This document shows, one piece after another, positions 26,001-37,816 of a stretch of DNA of 64,000 nucleotides. Both the position numbers and the translations under genes were made by a program. Origin of the DNA: Adiantum capillus-veneris (Eukaryota; Streptophyta; Polypodiopsida; Polypodiales; Pteridaceae); NCBI GenBank assembly GCA_014529385.2, contig CM043963.1, positions 75,900,412 through 75,964,411 of the forward strand. Direction: 5' to 3'. Within the stretch, counting starts at the first letter, position 1, and every line of letters begins with the position of its first letter. The notes under the pieces are model-generated. The model was given only the letters and a program-made list of their open reading frames with translations. It had not been told where the DNA came from and made no database searches.

Positions 26001-26158
26001 GGATATGAGTTCTTCTTAGTGGCTGCGTTTAAGGGTTTAAAATCTACACAAATTCTCCACTTCCCATCCTTCTTTGGACTGACTACAACTGGAGTCACCC
26101 ATTCTGTGGTCTCCACTGGGACTATGAACCCTGCCTTCAACAACTTGTCCACCTCTTC
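23096..26158 (-). CDS. pol: gypsy pol: RT, RNase H, second RNase H, integrase
   Basis: About 1,018 codons after an in-frame TGA at the protease boundary. RT shows KWRICVDFKPLN, the first catalytic Asp region CDGFSGYFQLKI (residue about 72) and FMDDF at 134-138. A first RNase H follows (residues about 270-390). A second RNase H begins near residue 424 (LFLDGSYR ... SNNEAEYATLEA). Integrase has a zinc-binding N-terminus (H..H ... CRSCNRCQSFG) and DDE core segments GIDAIGPLP, LLSDKGPRF and NGLNERFNGEL. The C-terminus ends without a chromodomain (residues about 930-1,018). The enzymes copy the element RNA and insert the DNA. All catalytic landmarks are present, so activity would be plausible if the TGA is passed or is recent. 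Confidence 0.93.
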   Translation of the reverse strand, partial: EEVDKLLKAGFIVPVETTEWVTPVVVSPKKDGKWRICVDFKPLNAATKKNSYPLPFIDQILDSVAGYERYSVCDGFSGYFQLKIALKDRTKTTFITPWGYYCYTVLPFGLSNGPSFYQERENWVLEPFIGSCVKAFMDDFCVYSSRAEHQKKLQMVLARYDECGGQLNPKKCHLAQPRVKLLGHMVSENGIEADPDKVKSIILLPSPTSTKQLATFIHKVKYMARFIPLSSQILYPLQQVAKHDPLQWDDKCEEVFQEVKEVLGGLSAMQAPDWEKVFYVNPSVGDDAIGAMLLQKGKGSHYMRPVYCASRVKLVAERKFSEVELVMANVIFACRRFRHYLLPRPFVFLMSYAFLPQLINGTNMSNVVKKWVIELQEFEFSFLVEDSTRATLADLLTYKENPLIVKEEVVRKVVEEVPQISNAHVLFLDGSYRKRHDAASGGIALYDPEGKLVCKRGFKLDAHSNNEAEYATLEAKLHIFLKHGVRRLSIKGDALLVVKQVLGVWKRKNTSLKEMCFRIKGLLKKFVAWIIRHIERALNGEAHEAAQGMIGELFVLRTTLPLYHGRESLAQEEEFLLTGIIPKEIQKSKKYGFVHRAYRYKLIGDVLHMKGADLVLRRVPWREELYRVLEENHEGACGGHFALKITLHKILQEGYVWPSLHKDVHHWCRSCNRCQSFGKRVLKPKLRKTIMAFDVFEKCGIDAIGPLPITSRGKSYILTTVDYLSRWAEAIAVKQITAKDVAKFVYDEICCKFGVPLELLSDKGPRFRAKLLDFLCTKMNIRHQHTTPYYPQCNGLNERFNGELVQILSKVTEHQGKNWDLELPSALWAYRTSVKTGTRFNPFHLVYGKEALLPVEVELPAVKMLEKFLGPPSDAFEERLLQLQEVQLDRMSALEHYGQMQDTALAKINEKVKSKGIKKHDLVLRYNSKLDNTFQKKFQIKWEGPFKVVECFPNGTYQLANLDGILHKSRVNGLRLKLYHARLMMVEQDELSVEQAMLVKDEETCDAASLISLFAVADHE

Positions 26159-27664
26159 TCACAAGGCTTCCATTTGCTCTTGACCCATCCTTCTTAGCCT
26201 TTGCCGCACTGGCTTAGCACCTTCTTTCAGCTCTATATGCATATCTTCGCCCTTGAACCCTCTGATCTCTTCATATGAAGTAATGAACAAATCAGGAAAA
26301 CTAGCCAGCATGTGCAAATATATATCCTTCTTCATAGCTGAGAGGTCTCCACTGATCATTTGTGTCATCAATTCCTGCTTCTTTGACAACTCAACCTTGG
26401 TTTGCATCAACCCTTCAATCACTTCATAAGGCCCTTCACTTTCATCTTCAACCTCATTCGCAAATGCAACTAAACCAAACTCCTGGATTTCTTTTTCCAT
26501 CAAAAGAAATGCAACATCAGCATCCTCATCACTGCTGGTAGTGCTATCACTGTCCTCATCTGTCACCGTGGAAGAGTCTTCATCACTAGACTCATCCTCA
26601 TCTTCATAAAGCTCCTCTAATCGTTTTCTTGTGTCCATATTATAAAGCTTCTTGGTACCAGTCTTTCCATAGAGGCTAATCGTACCATGTCGCCAATCTT
26701 GAACAGCTCCCACTGCACGTAACCATGGTCTGCCCAGTATAATAGGATATGCTCCCAACCCCGCTGGAATCACATGAAAATCAACCACTGCCTTTGCATC
26801 ATATGCCTCCACTTCTAAGCTCTTTACAACACCCAAGCATTTTACTTTTTGATGGTTTGCCAATCTGATCCGAAAACCTGACACCCCAGCCACTGTGAGA
26901 CCCATCTTCTCAACGCATGAGTGTGTTATGACGCATATTTGGGCTCCGCCATCCACATAACCTTTTCCCAAATTTTTCCTTTTATGCCACACATCTACTA
27001 CTAGACAAATGTCTGGTAGCTCATCCATTGCCAACACCTTTACTGAACCTCTCTTTGGCTCTTTCTCCATTGGGTTAACCATCCTCTTCCACTGTCGCTT
27101 TAGCTTAGGCACCATCTCTATAAGCTGCCCAAAAGTAACATCTGCCTTCCTGCTCGTCAGATCCTCCTTCAAGTCATAGCTTAATTGCCCATCCCCTAGT
27201 GGAAAATCTGAAACATGAAATTTTCGACGAGCTCTCCTTTTCCTCTTGGCCTTGACATCCTCGCCTTCATGGCTCTTTCCTTTCTTCTTACTAGGACCTG
27301 GGGCACTTCTTCCTTCCTTATCCTCTGTGGTCCTCTTCCCAATAGGCATCAATAATGTATCCTCTAGCTTTGATGCCTTCTCCAAGGTGACTACACTTAG
27401 CACTTTTGTCTTTCCCTTTTCCTCCTGGGTCAGTCCACTGGTTCCTTCGTCTCTCTTAATTTTGATGCCATAATCATTTGACCTAGTTAGCACCTGTCTT
27501 GGAAATGGATACATGTCTCCCCCCATCCTTGGTGGCTTATCACATTGCGGGCTGATGTGACCCAACTCTCCACAATTATAACATGTGGGCGTCTGCCTCC
27601 AAAACCTACCATTGCTTTGTCCAACACCATTCCTAGGCCTTTCTTCACCTCCTAGCTGATTCAA
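26159..27664 (-). CDS. gypsy zinc knuckle and aspartic protease segment
   Basis: About 501 codons in the same frame as pol, ending at a TGA (GQEQMEAL, stop, then EEVDKLLKAGF). The N-terminus has a nucleocapsid zinc knuckle, CYNCGELGHISPQC (CX2CX4HX4C), followed by a basic linker with KRKRRARRK. The retropepsin motif is GYVDGGAQICVITHSCVEKMG (D-G-G form) near residue 235. An acidic stretch (EDEDESSDEDSSTVTDEDSD) follows. The listed start is a TTG overlapping the end of gag by about 20 bp, so this is not an independent gene: it would be reached from gag by a frameshift, or the two were one frame before a 1-base indel at the G-rich run near 27,665-27,675. Confidence 0.88.
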   Translation of the reverse strand: MNQLGGEERPRNGVGQSNGRFWRQTPTCYNCGELGHISPQCDKPPRMGGDMYPFPRQVLTRSNDYGIKIKRDEGTSGLTQEEKGKTKVLSVVTLEKASKLEDTLLMPIGKRTTEDKEGRSAPGPSKKKGKSHEGEDVKAKRKRRARRKFHVSDFPLGDGQLSYDLKEDLTSRKADVTFGQLIEMVPKLKRQWKRMVNPMEKEPKRGSVKVLAMDELPDICLVVDVWHKRKNLGKGYVDGGAQICVITHSCVEKMGLTVAGVSGFRIRLANHQKVKCLGVVKSLEVEAYDAKAVVDFHVIPAGLGAYPIILGRPWLRAVGAVQDWRHGTISLYGKTGTKKLYNMDTRKRLEELYEDEDESSDEDSSTVTDEDSDSTTSSDEDADVAFLLMEKEIQEFGLVAFANEVEDESEGPYEVIEGLMQTKVELSKKQELMTQMISGDLSAMKKDIYLHMLASFPDLFITSYEEIRGFKGEDMHIELKEGAKPVRQRLRRMGQEQMEAL

Positions 27665-28444
27665 ACCTCCCTCGACCTTGATTATTTCCCACTTGACCTA
27701 GCATGTTTAGGCTGAGATTCTTCATTAAATCTACCATTTGCCTCATGTCTTGCCTTAGCCCATCATCTTGCATTGCTGTAGTGACCACTGCTGGCATAAC
27801 CTGAGTAGTAACAGGAACCACTGGTTCGTGATGAACCCCTGGCATGCGACCTTGTAAAGACTCTAGAGGCCGAAATTCAGACCTCATGGGCAAAGACTCC
27901 ACCCCTAACTGGCTCATTTTCCTCAACTTCCACTCTTTGTTCCTTGCTACCTCTAGTGCATCTTCATATGTCCTAGGCTTATTTAGCTCCACTCTCCAAC
28001 ATATATTCTCCCAAAGACCAGCCAAGAACCTGTCCTTCTTCATCATGTCAGGCGGGGGTACCTGTGGTGCTAAGGCCTTGCACATTCGCTCCCATGCCAA
28101 TGAAAACTTACGTATGTACGCATCTACTGGCTCACCTTCCTTTTGCACCAAAGCCTGTACTTCTTGCCACACTTTGTCAGGATCTTCTATCTTCACAAAC
28201 TCCACTTGCAACCCATGTCGTAGATTGTCCCAACTCAACCTTACAGGTGGATCAACCACACGCAACTCCTCTTCAAATACTTTAGACCAAACTCGTGCAT
28301 CACTCTTCAAAAAAATTTGGAGAAGGCATAACATCTGCGCAGGGTCATGAATCTGGTTGCTAATGCAGGCAACCTCCATCTTTTCCAAAAATTCTTCCAC
28401 ATCTTCATCACTTCTTCCATGAAACTCCGGATAAGAGAAAGCCA
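27645..28444 (-). CDS. gag: gypsy gag (capsid)
   Basis: The frame is open from 28,502; an in-frame ATG lies at 28,442-28,444 (MAFSYPEFHGRSDEDVEEF), which is a likelier start than the GTG-type opening. The capsid region matches the retrotransposon gag family: FLEKMEVACISNQIHDPAQM, then WDNLRHGLQVEFVKIEDPDK, then VDAYIRKFSLAWERMC. It forms the particle in which reverse transcription occurs. The frame ends ESARR before the zinc knuckle, which lies in another frame of the next segment. Confidence 0.88.
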
Positions 28445-29470
28445 TGGCTACCCAAGTTATAATGCTTTGAGAACCCCTTTGAACACACGTGCAAGAACCC
28501 AAAACTTCTCACTACCCAATCCCCAGAAACTTCAATGGAGCTCAAATTTAGATAAGGACAAACACATGCATATCAAATGAGTTTTCATAGTTAATCATCG
28601 GAATGACAACAGGCAAAGGACATTCCAGGATCTCTCTCAATCTTCTTGGCCCAAACATAAAGACTATGCGCTGCTGGAAGAAGATCTTCCTAGACACATG
28701 AACATTAATCTGGATTCTTTGAGTTAAATGAAAAGGAGTGAACTGAGGGCCATTTTGATCATCCATTAAAGCCAACCATGAAGCTCCCAAGAAGGCACAC
28801 CTGACTTATCCTCTGATTTTTGCCCAAATTTCAACAACATAACAACATAAATGGCTCAAAATACCAAAAAACCAGCCATCATAACTTGGAAAAATTTTGG
28901 CAGAGTTTCCCCAGAAGTAGAGCAGTGTGAACCCAAAATATAGACTATATATGTATGCATAAACTTTCAACAATAGAACCCGAGCATCAAATAGGACTCA
29001 CTAGTACATAGCCTATGGCGAGGTCACGAAAAGGGTGCTCCAACTACCTGTATCACCGAAAGGATCTCCACATTTGAGAATCCCCTAGCTCAATAAAACC
29101 TCACGCTATCGACCCTCACACGAAAGCTAATGCAAATCGAGTATAGTCAAGTCTCAGAAATGACTATCTTCCAAACCAAGTCTCAGAAATGGCTAGGACT
29201 GCCAAATAAAACCATATATGGCTCCACAAATGCGTACAATGGCAGTTTCCACAAGTAACGTACAATCCAGCAGACAATGCGCTCAAATAGGCGCCAAGTG
29301 ATGCATACCCATAACAACTGCAAGTGACATCACTGCTAGTATATCACTATACTCCAGCTACCTGTACATGTGTGAATCACCTATACCTGTACCTGTCCCT
29401 GTAACCTATAACCTGTAGCCCCGAATCTCGAAGCTTGAAGCTCGAAGCAGAAGGTACTCGAAGAAGTTCC
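28445..29470 (-). other. Gypsy 5' leader between primer site and gag
   Basis: About 1 kb without a recognisable domain. Long untranslated leaders are common in this group. Nothing else was seen. Confidence 0.6.
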
Positions 29471-29485
29471 TCAGTGGGGGCACCA
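29471..29485 (-). other. Putative primer-binding site
   Basis: The minus strand reads TGGTGCCCCCACTGA, six bases inside the LTR end (CTCACA). A TGG start is expected for a tRNA 3' end, but the tRNA identity was not determined. Confidence 0.55.
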
Positions 29486-29491
29486 AAAGAA

Positions 29492-30643
29492 TGTGAGCGG
29501 GATGAAAACACACACAACGCCTCTATAACGACCCGACACACACTCTTGGAATGATACACACACACACACACACACTATGGGGCAGCACTCGGCTTACACA
29601 ACACACCTGGCCAAGACAGGGAACACACTTCTGGAGTGAGAGGAGAGAGACTATCCACTTGCCCACTCCACACAGACACACACACACACACACACACCCT
29701 AAAAACTCAGCTCAAAAGAGGAGAATTTCTGATGTTTAGATACAATTGAGCTTGGGCCAACACCAATGGGGCAAATAGCTCACACAATATGGGTAAAAGA
29801 TACCAGATACAATCACAAATTGGAGCAGAAGCTTCGCTCATAGGAGAAACTTACACAGCCAAAACAGCAGAAAAAGAGTGAAGAAGTTGGCAAAATGGAC
29901 AGCGCCATCGCGTCCGGAACGGCCCAAAACCCCAGTCTACAATGTCAAAGTGCTCAAATTTGACATCGGATGAGCAGTTTACGACCAAAACAGGCTCCAA
30001 AAACCCCAAAAACACACCCGCGGTTGTTCCTCCTCTCTTCTCCACGTTTTTTCTGGTCTTCTCTCTCTTTTTTCACTTCCCACACTTAGCTTTATTAGTT
30101 GGGCACCCGTGGCCTTTTAGATGACCTCAAACGGACCCCGAACAGGCCAAAAACTGACCTCGCAGTGCATAGTTGTCACCTTTTTTGCATCATCCGCACA
30201 CCTGGCACTCAGTTTTTCCCAATAATGCATCCCGAAACCACGTGAAGTGGCCCCAAAAAGTGGTCCTCATGATGACCTTTTTGCATAAGTATCACAAGAA
30301 AACACCCACGTCGTGTCCATACTTCTCCGCGTGCAAGTATTGACCCCGTTCGACCTCCTGACGCCACTCGATGCCATTTTACGCACCTGCTTACCTCATG
30401 TCGTCGGCCCGCGGATAGCTTCCTCAAGAAGTTTTACGCACTACCAACTCCTCCTTATTGTAGAAAAAACACATTGGTACTGATAATAGTGAAAATCGCT
30501 GCACTATGTAAACCCTGTCCTACCTGTACACACGTGGGCCCCACGTAACCACCTGGCCATGGAAATTGGGTAATCCTTTATTCGATGCACCATGCATGTG
30601 TATGCACATATGCGCAATCCATTGCTCAAAAAAACTCCTGACA
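29492..30643 (-). repeat. 5' LTR of the gypsy element
   Basis: 1,152 bp, the longer of the two copies. It contains CA tracts at 29,557-29,576 and 29,673-29,697 on the plus strand. Confidence 0.92.
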
Positions 30644-31830
30644 CCGTTACCAGAAAGCATTAAAGAAACCTGACTCCCTTTTACTGGCAGCGAAGACATC
30701 ACTGACATAAGCATCAATAGGAATAGCATCCAAATCCAGCCACATCTGGCACATTGTGCAAGCAAATGAAAAACCTTGAGCACATTATGTTGTATCAAGG
30801 ATGATTTAGCATCATCAACCCCTCTAGCTTCGTAGACATCACGAAAAACCTTTGGAGTCTCTCGACCTGTATCATCAGACAAATTTTCACATGTTGGGAT
30901 TTCAACTTGATCATGAAAAACAACTTTATCCTATAGATATTCATCCATAACATCCTTGTGAAAATCACCCTTGGAAGTCTCAATATTAATCAAAACTATA
31001 GGAGTTATCTCCTCATGAAGCCCATGTACAAGCATAGATGTAAAATCCCTATCTATAATCTGTTCACAATCAGCATGCTCCGAGCAATCTTCATACTCAT
31101 CCATATCGTCCTCTGCTTCCTCATCTGCACTTAGCAATACATTATAGAACTGTAAAGGCTTATCTGGCACCCCCCTTGAAGAGGTATACACATCAGAAAG
31201 CTCTTCTATACTGCCATAAACATCTCCTTCAGATCTAGATAAAAATTCACCGATTATAGCATCCTCTTTTGTGATAGCAACATCTGCAAGCATATTGTCA
31301 GTAGCAATCATAGGTTCATTGACATCCTCAGACTCATCCTGTGCTGGATCCATAATCTTGGTCATTGCATTAGCTAATGTGTATATAATAGCTTTAGTTA
31401 TGCAATCATTTGTAGCAGACATGTTATCTTGCTCCGTTATAGTGCAAATTTCTTTGCAAAATACTCCCACCATGTGGGATATGCTTGTGCCAGTTCTTGA
31501 ACCTGCTTTTTAAAATCTGAGTTTACAACCTCCTCAAAAGCTGCAATCATCCGATCTTCTGGAACATTTTGGCTCTTCATCTTAGCTTCATAACATGCAA
31601 TAAAACCTTCTGGATCATATCCTTGAAAAATATAATACTGCTCCCGAACAACATCAAGTGCTAGCTCTACAACATCATCAATCTGCTTTTTTAACTGCAC
31701 AACTTTCGCTTCCTACAGACATCCCTGAACTAATTCCATCATCTTGTCAAATCTGCAACTGCTAGATTTTTATCAAATCCATTGGCACTGAAATCTTCAA
31801 TAAAGTGCTTTAACTGTTCTGGCATCTCCA
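30644..31830 (-). pseudogene. Array copy A ORF, N-terminal half
   Basis: The minus strand carries a gag-like N-terminal part (DPEGFIACYEAKMKSQ, then QAYPTWWEYFAKKFA), then a long acidic segment (31,473-30,931), and a hydrophobic stretch (WMLFLLMLMSVMSSLPV near 30,700). A roughly 420-bp segment present in copy B (about 36,010-36,440) is missing at about 31,450. A TAG at 30,931-30,933 breaks the frame where copy B reads through. In copy A the acidic part is one continuous frame, whereas copy B has frameshifts there. Confidence 0.65.
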
Positions 31831-32089
31831 TCTTAACCTCCCACCCCCGGCTCGTTTCGCGTCGGGTTCAACGAAGATGTCGGGGGATATGTGTTCGAAA
31901 CGTGAGCCGGCGGGCACGCGTCGGGCCTCTGGCTGTGGGAGGTGCAAGAGACTAGATGAAAAACACAAAGCAAAAGACTCTGAAAACACCTTAAATGTTT
32001 AAAAATTGACAACCGAAATGTTTTAAGATGCTAATGATGAGCCGAAGTGAAATTCGATTACAAATGTTTGCCATTAACGGTATTGATGG

Positions 32090-34302
<2,213 letters not shown>

Positions 34303-34889
34303 TCCACCCCCTCTGAACCTACACAGCCTCCGGTCTGTGCCAACTACACTTCAATATGCATCTTCTTTAGGTACCTTGAGATCTTTCCATCATCAAACTC
34401 ACTTTAACTGGTAAACATATGAAAACTAAAATAAGTCTTATACCCTATCATCAATGTTGTAGCTTAATCATTAGGTAGCTGCCCATCAAAAATCTTTGAA
34501 CTGTATCTGTCGTATCTGCAAAGCATTCAATTATGGATAACCTGTTTAGTGAACCCCGCCAGACACAAGTTCTCCAGTTAATGATGCACACGGCTTGACA
34601 ATTAAGCTCTCTTTAAGGAACCCTGTCAAGCTCAAGTATTCCGTACTCTATCTACACATGGAATGGCCATCAAGTCCTTTACCTCAAGTTCTAGTAGAAG
34701 AACCAACTCAAAAGATGTGAAGATACTTCATCAATTGTCCAAAGAAGTCAGTTGGAAGCCAGTCATGTAATCTTATTGAATGCATAATGAGAAACTCTTC
34801 TGAATTAGCATAATCTAGAAAACAAAACCTTATATCATGCAGCCTGCTACATCAGGCATCTGGTATCCTCCGTATCTGCAACTTGCACT

Positions 34890-36825
34890 TTAGTAGCTGC
34901 TAGGATCAAATGGGATAATAAGGAATTTCCCACACACTGGAGCATCATAATATCCATATGAGCATACATTTCGTGTATCAATCAACATCAAGCATTTTTG
35001 GTTCAAATATGCTACCCTTGGTGCAAATAGCACGCAATTACTATGCATATTGATCAGTATCCATCCATATTGAATCTACTTATGAATATCCTTAGAATCT
35101 CCTAGATCAAACACCATCGAGATCACATAGCATTGATGGGCTCCACAATATACTAGAGCTTCACCTGACGCATAGTACAGCACCCACATCCCGTAAACTG
35201 TTGGCAACTTAAGCTCGTTACCAGAAAGCATTAAAGAAATCTGACTCCCTTTTACTGGCAGCCAAGACATCATTGACATAAGCATCAATAGGAATAGCAT
35301 CCAAATCCTGCCACCTCTAGCACATTGTGCAAGCAAATGAAAAACCTTGAGCACTTTATGCTGTATCAAGGATGATTTAGCATCATCACCCCCTCTAGCT
35401 TCATAGCCATCACGAAAAACCTTTGGAGTCTCTCGACCTATATCATCAAACGAATTTTCACCTGTTGGGATTTCAGCTTGATCATGAAAAATAGCTTTAT
35501 CTTGTAGATATTCATCCATGACATCCTCGGGAAAATCACTCTTGGAAGTCTCAACATTAATCAAAACTGTAGGAGTTATCTCCTCATGCAGCCCATGTAC
35601 AAGCATAGATGTAAAATTTCTGTCTATAATATGTTCACAATCAGCATGATCCGAGCAATCTTCATACTCATGCATATCATCCTCTGCTTCCTCATTTGCA
35701 CTTAACAATACATTTATAGAACTGTAAAGGCTCATCTGGCCCCCCCTCTAAAGAGGTATATGCATCAAAAAGCTCTTCTATAGTGCCATAAACATCTCCT
35801 TTAGATCTAGATAAAAATTCACCAATTATAGAATTTTCTTTTGTGATAGCAACATTTGCAAGCATATTGTACATAGCAATCATAGGTTCATTGACATCCT
35901 CAGGCTCATCCTGTGCTGGGTCCACAATCTTAGTCGCTGCATTAGTCTACTGTGTATATAATAGCTTTAGTTATGCAATCATTTGTAGCAGACATGTTAT
36001 CTTGCTCGGATATAGTGCAAATAGTTTTAGTAATATCTTGTAGAGGCTCATCTGCTTGAAAAACTCTTTCAGAATAACCCATGTCAAGGTCAACAACTTG
36101 TGAACCACTTGCTGCACATTCTATGTCTTCACTGGAACCATTATTAGAGGTAGAATCCATGCGAGCAATCTTTGAAAAAAATTCATATAAGCCTGTTTCA
36201 GCATCAAATTCATCGTTTACCTTTTCTTCGTTGCTCAAAATAAGCTCCTCTTGAACTGAATTTGCTACTTCCAGCTCAACATTTTCTTTGGCTTTACTTC
36301 TTGCAGAAATATGCTCCCAGAATTCATCATAGTTGAGGATCTGCATATGATCCCCTTCACCTTTACGGAAGACAACCTTACTTCGTTCAATAATCTCCTT
36401 TATTTCCCGATCTAGAATCCTTGAGCTTTCGTAAATACATTCCTCTGCAAAATACTCCCACCGTGTGGGATATGCTTCTGCTAGTTCTTGAACCTGATTT
36501 TTAAAATTTGAGTTTACAACCTCCTCAAAAGCTGCAATCATCCGATCTTCTGGAACATTTTGGCTCTTCATCTCAGCTTCATATCATGCAATAAAACCTT
36601 CTGGATCATATCCTTGAAAAATATAATACTGCTCCTGAACAACATCAAGTTGGCTCTACAACATCATCAATCTGCTTTTTTAACTGCACGAATTTTGCTT
36701 CTTGCAGACATCCCTGAACTAATTACATCATTTTTGGCAAATCTGCAACTGCTAGATCTTTATCAAATCCATTGGCATTGAATCTTTAATAAACTGTTTT
36801 AACTGTTCTGGCATCTCCATCTTAA
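34890..36825 (-). pseudogene. Array copy B ORF, uninterrupted by the gypsy element
   Basis: Least disturbed copy of the array ORF, now in pieces at 36,571-35,942, 35,925-35,692 and 35,735-35,076 on the minus strand because of frameshifts. The N-terminal part contains NVPEDRMIAAFEEVVNS and PTRWEYFAEE, which has a capsid-like feel but no firm match. The middle is strongly acidic (SANEEAEDDMHEYEDCSDHA). Then comes a hydrophobic stretch, WMLFLLMLMSMMSWLPV, and a Cys-containing tail (YCGAHQCYVISMVFDLGD). A TAG at about 35,076 ends the frame where copy A continues roughly 70 codons. The intact ancestor would have been a single protein of perhaps 600 residues. No pol motif occurs. Confidence 0.6.
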
Positions 36826-37073
36826 CCTCCCACCTCGACTCATTTCGCGTCGGGTTCACCAAAGATGTCGGGGCTATGTGTTCGAAACCTGAGCCGGGGC
36901 ATGTGCCGGGCCTGTCGCTGTGGGAGGTGCAAGACACTAGATGCAAAACACAAAGCAAAAGACTCTAAAAACACCTTAATGCTTAAAAATTGACAACCGG
37001 AATGTTTTAAGATGCTAATGATTAGCCGAAGTGAAATTCGATTACAAATGTTTGCCGTTAACGGCATTGATGG
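36826..37073 (-). other. Array leader with GC-rich block
   Basis: A conserved GC-rich block, at about 36,828-36,925 and again at 31,840-31,940 in copy A, lies between the ORF start and the LTR. It includes GTTCGAAAC, which fits a Pol III B-box consensus, but no matching A box was found. A 12-base palindrome GCCGTTAACGGC lies near 37,053-37,064. Confidence 0.45.
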
Positions 37074-37743
37074 TGTTAGGAGAGTTTAATGCTCTCAAAT
37101 TAGATCATGACTGTAAATTTCTCACTTATGCCTGCCATTAGAGCTATTTGAAGCTGATCAGGATGTACATATCTAGTGCAATTCCCTGCTTGATGCCCTT
37201 GTAATTCCCAAAAAAGGTAGAGCGAGGTTACCCTCTCTCCTTCTTGCCTTACCGCTCCCTTATCTTGCTACTTAACCCCAGACTCCCTGAATGCTTGCCG
37301 AGCTCCGACATCTGCTCTTGCTAAACTTCTCTCGCCTTATCTTTCCCTTGCCAAGATCTGCTTATCTGCTCTTGCCAAGCACCCTTCTCGTTATTGAGCT
37401 AAGTCAAGGTTGAGGATGAGAGAGACTTCGTTCTTGCTTCTTCTCCCGCTTTGCCTTGCTTACCTTCTTTCACTTGATTACGACTGAGAGAGGGAGAGAG
37501 AGCCTTGCTTCTTTCACCTTCCAAGCTTCCCGAACTTCCCTTCTCATAACCCTATTCTCTTTGCTTTGGTAGCTTCTCAAGCTCTTGCTAGCTTATGGCC
37601 AAGAGTGGGAGAGGAAACTCCTTGCTTTGATTGGAGATAGATAGATAGAGAGAGAGAGAGACCCTATTCTCTTTGCTTTGGAAGCTTCTCAAGCTCTTGC
37701 TAGCTTATGGCCAAGAATGGGAGAGGAAACTCCTTGCTTTGAT

Positions 37744-37816
<73 letters not shown>

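Larger units (their letters stand above)
21998..30643 (-). mobile_element. Nearly intact Ty3/gypsy (non-chromovirus, dual RNase H) element
   Basis: 8,646 bp with highly similar LTRs (21,998-23,067 and 29,492-30,643) that start TGTGAGCGGG and end CTCCTGACA on the plus strand. The flanks repeat CCGT (CCGTT if the first LTR base is shared) at 21,994 and 30,644. The order on the minus strand is LTR, primer site, about 1-kb leader, gag, zinc knuckle-protease, RT-RNase H-second RNase H-integrase, purine tract, LTR. A second full RNase H-like domain and no chromodomain point to a Tat-like lineage rather than a chromovirus. The insertion lies within the ORF of array copy A; copy B shows the unoccupied site at about 35,213-35,222. 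Confidence 0.92.

Noticed and set aside
27844-28350. 168-codon plus-strand ORF
   Set aside because: Antisense shadow of the gypsy gag.
36880-36960. tRNA gene or SINE at the GTTCGAAAC word
   Set aside because: No A box, no cloverleaf pairing around the B-box-like word.
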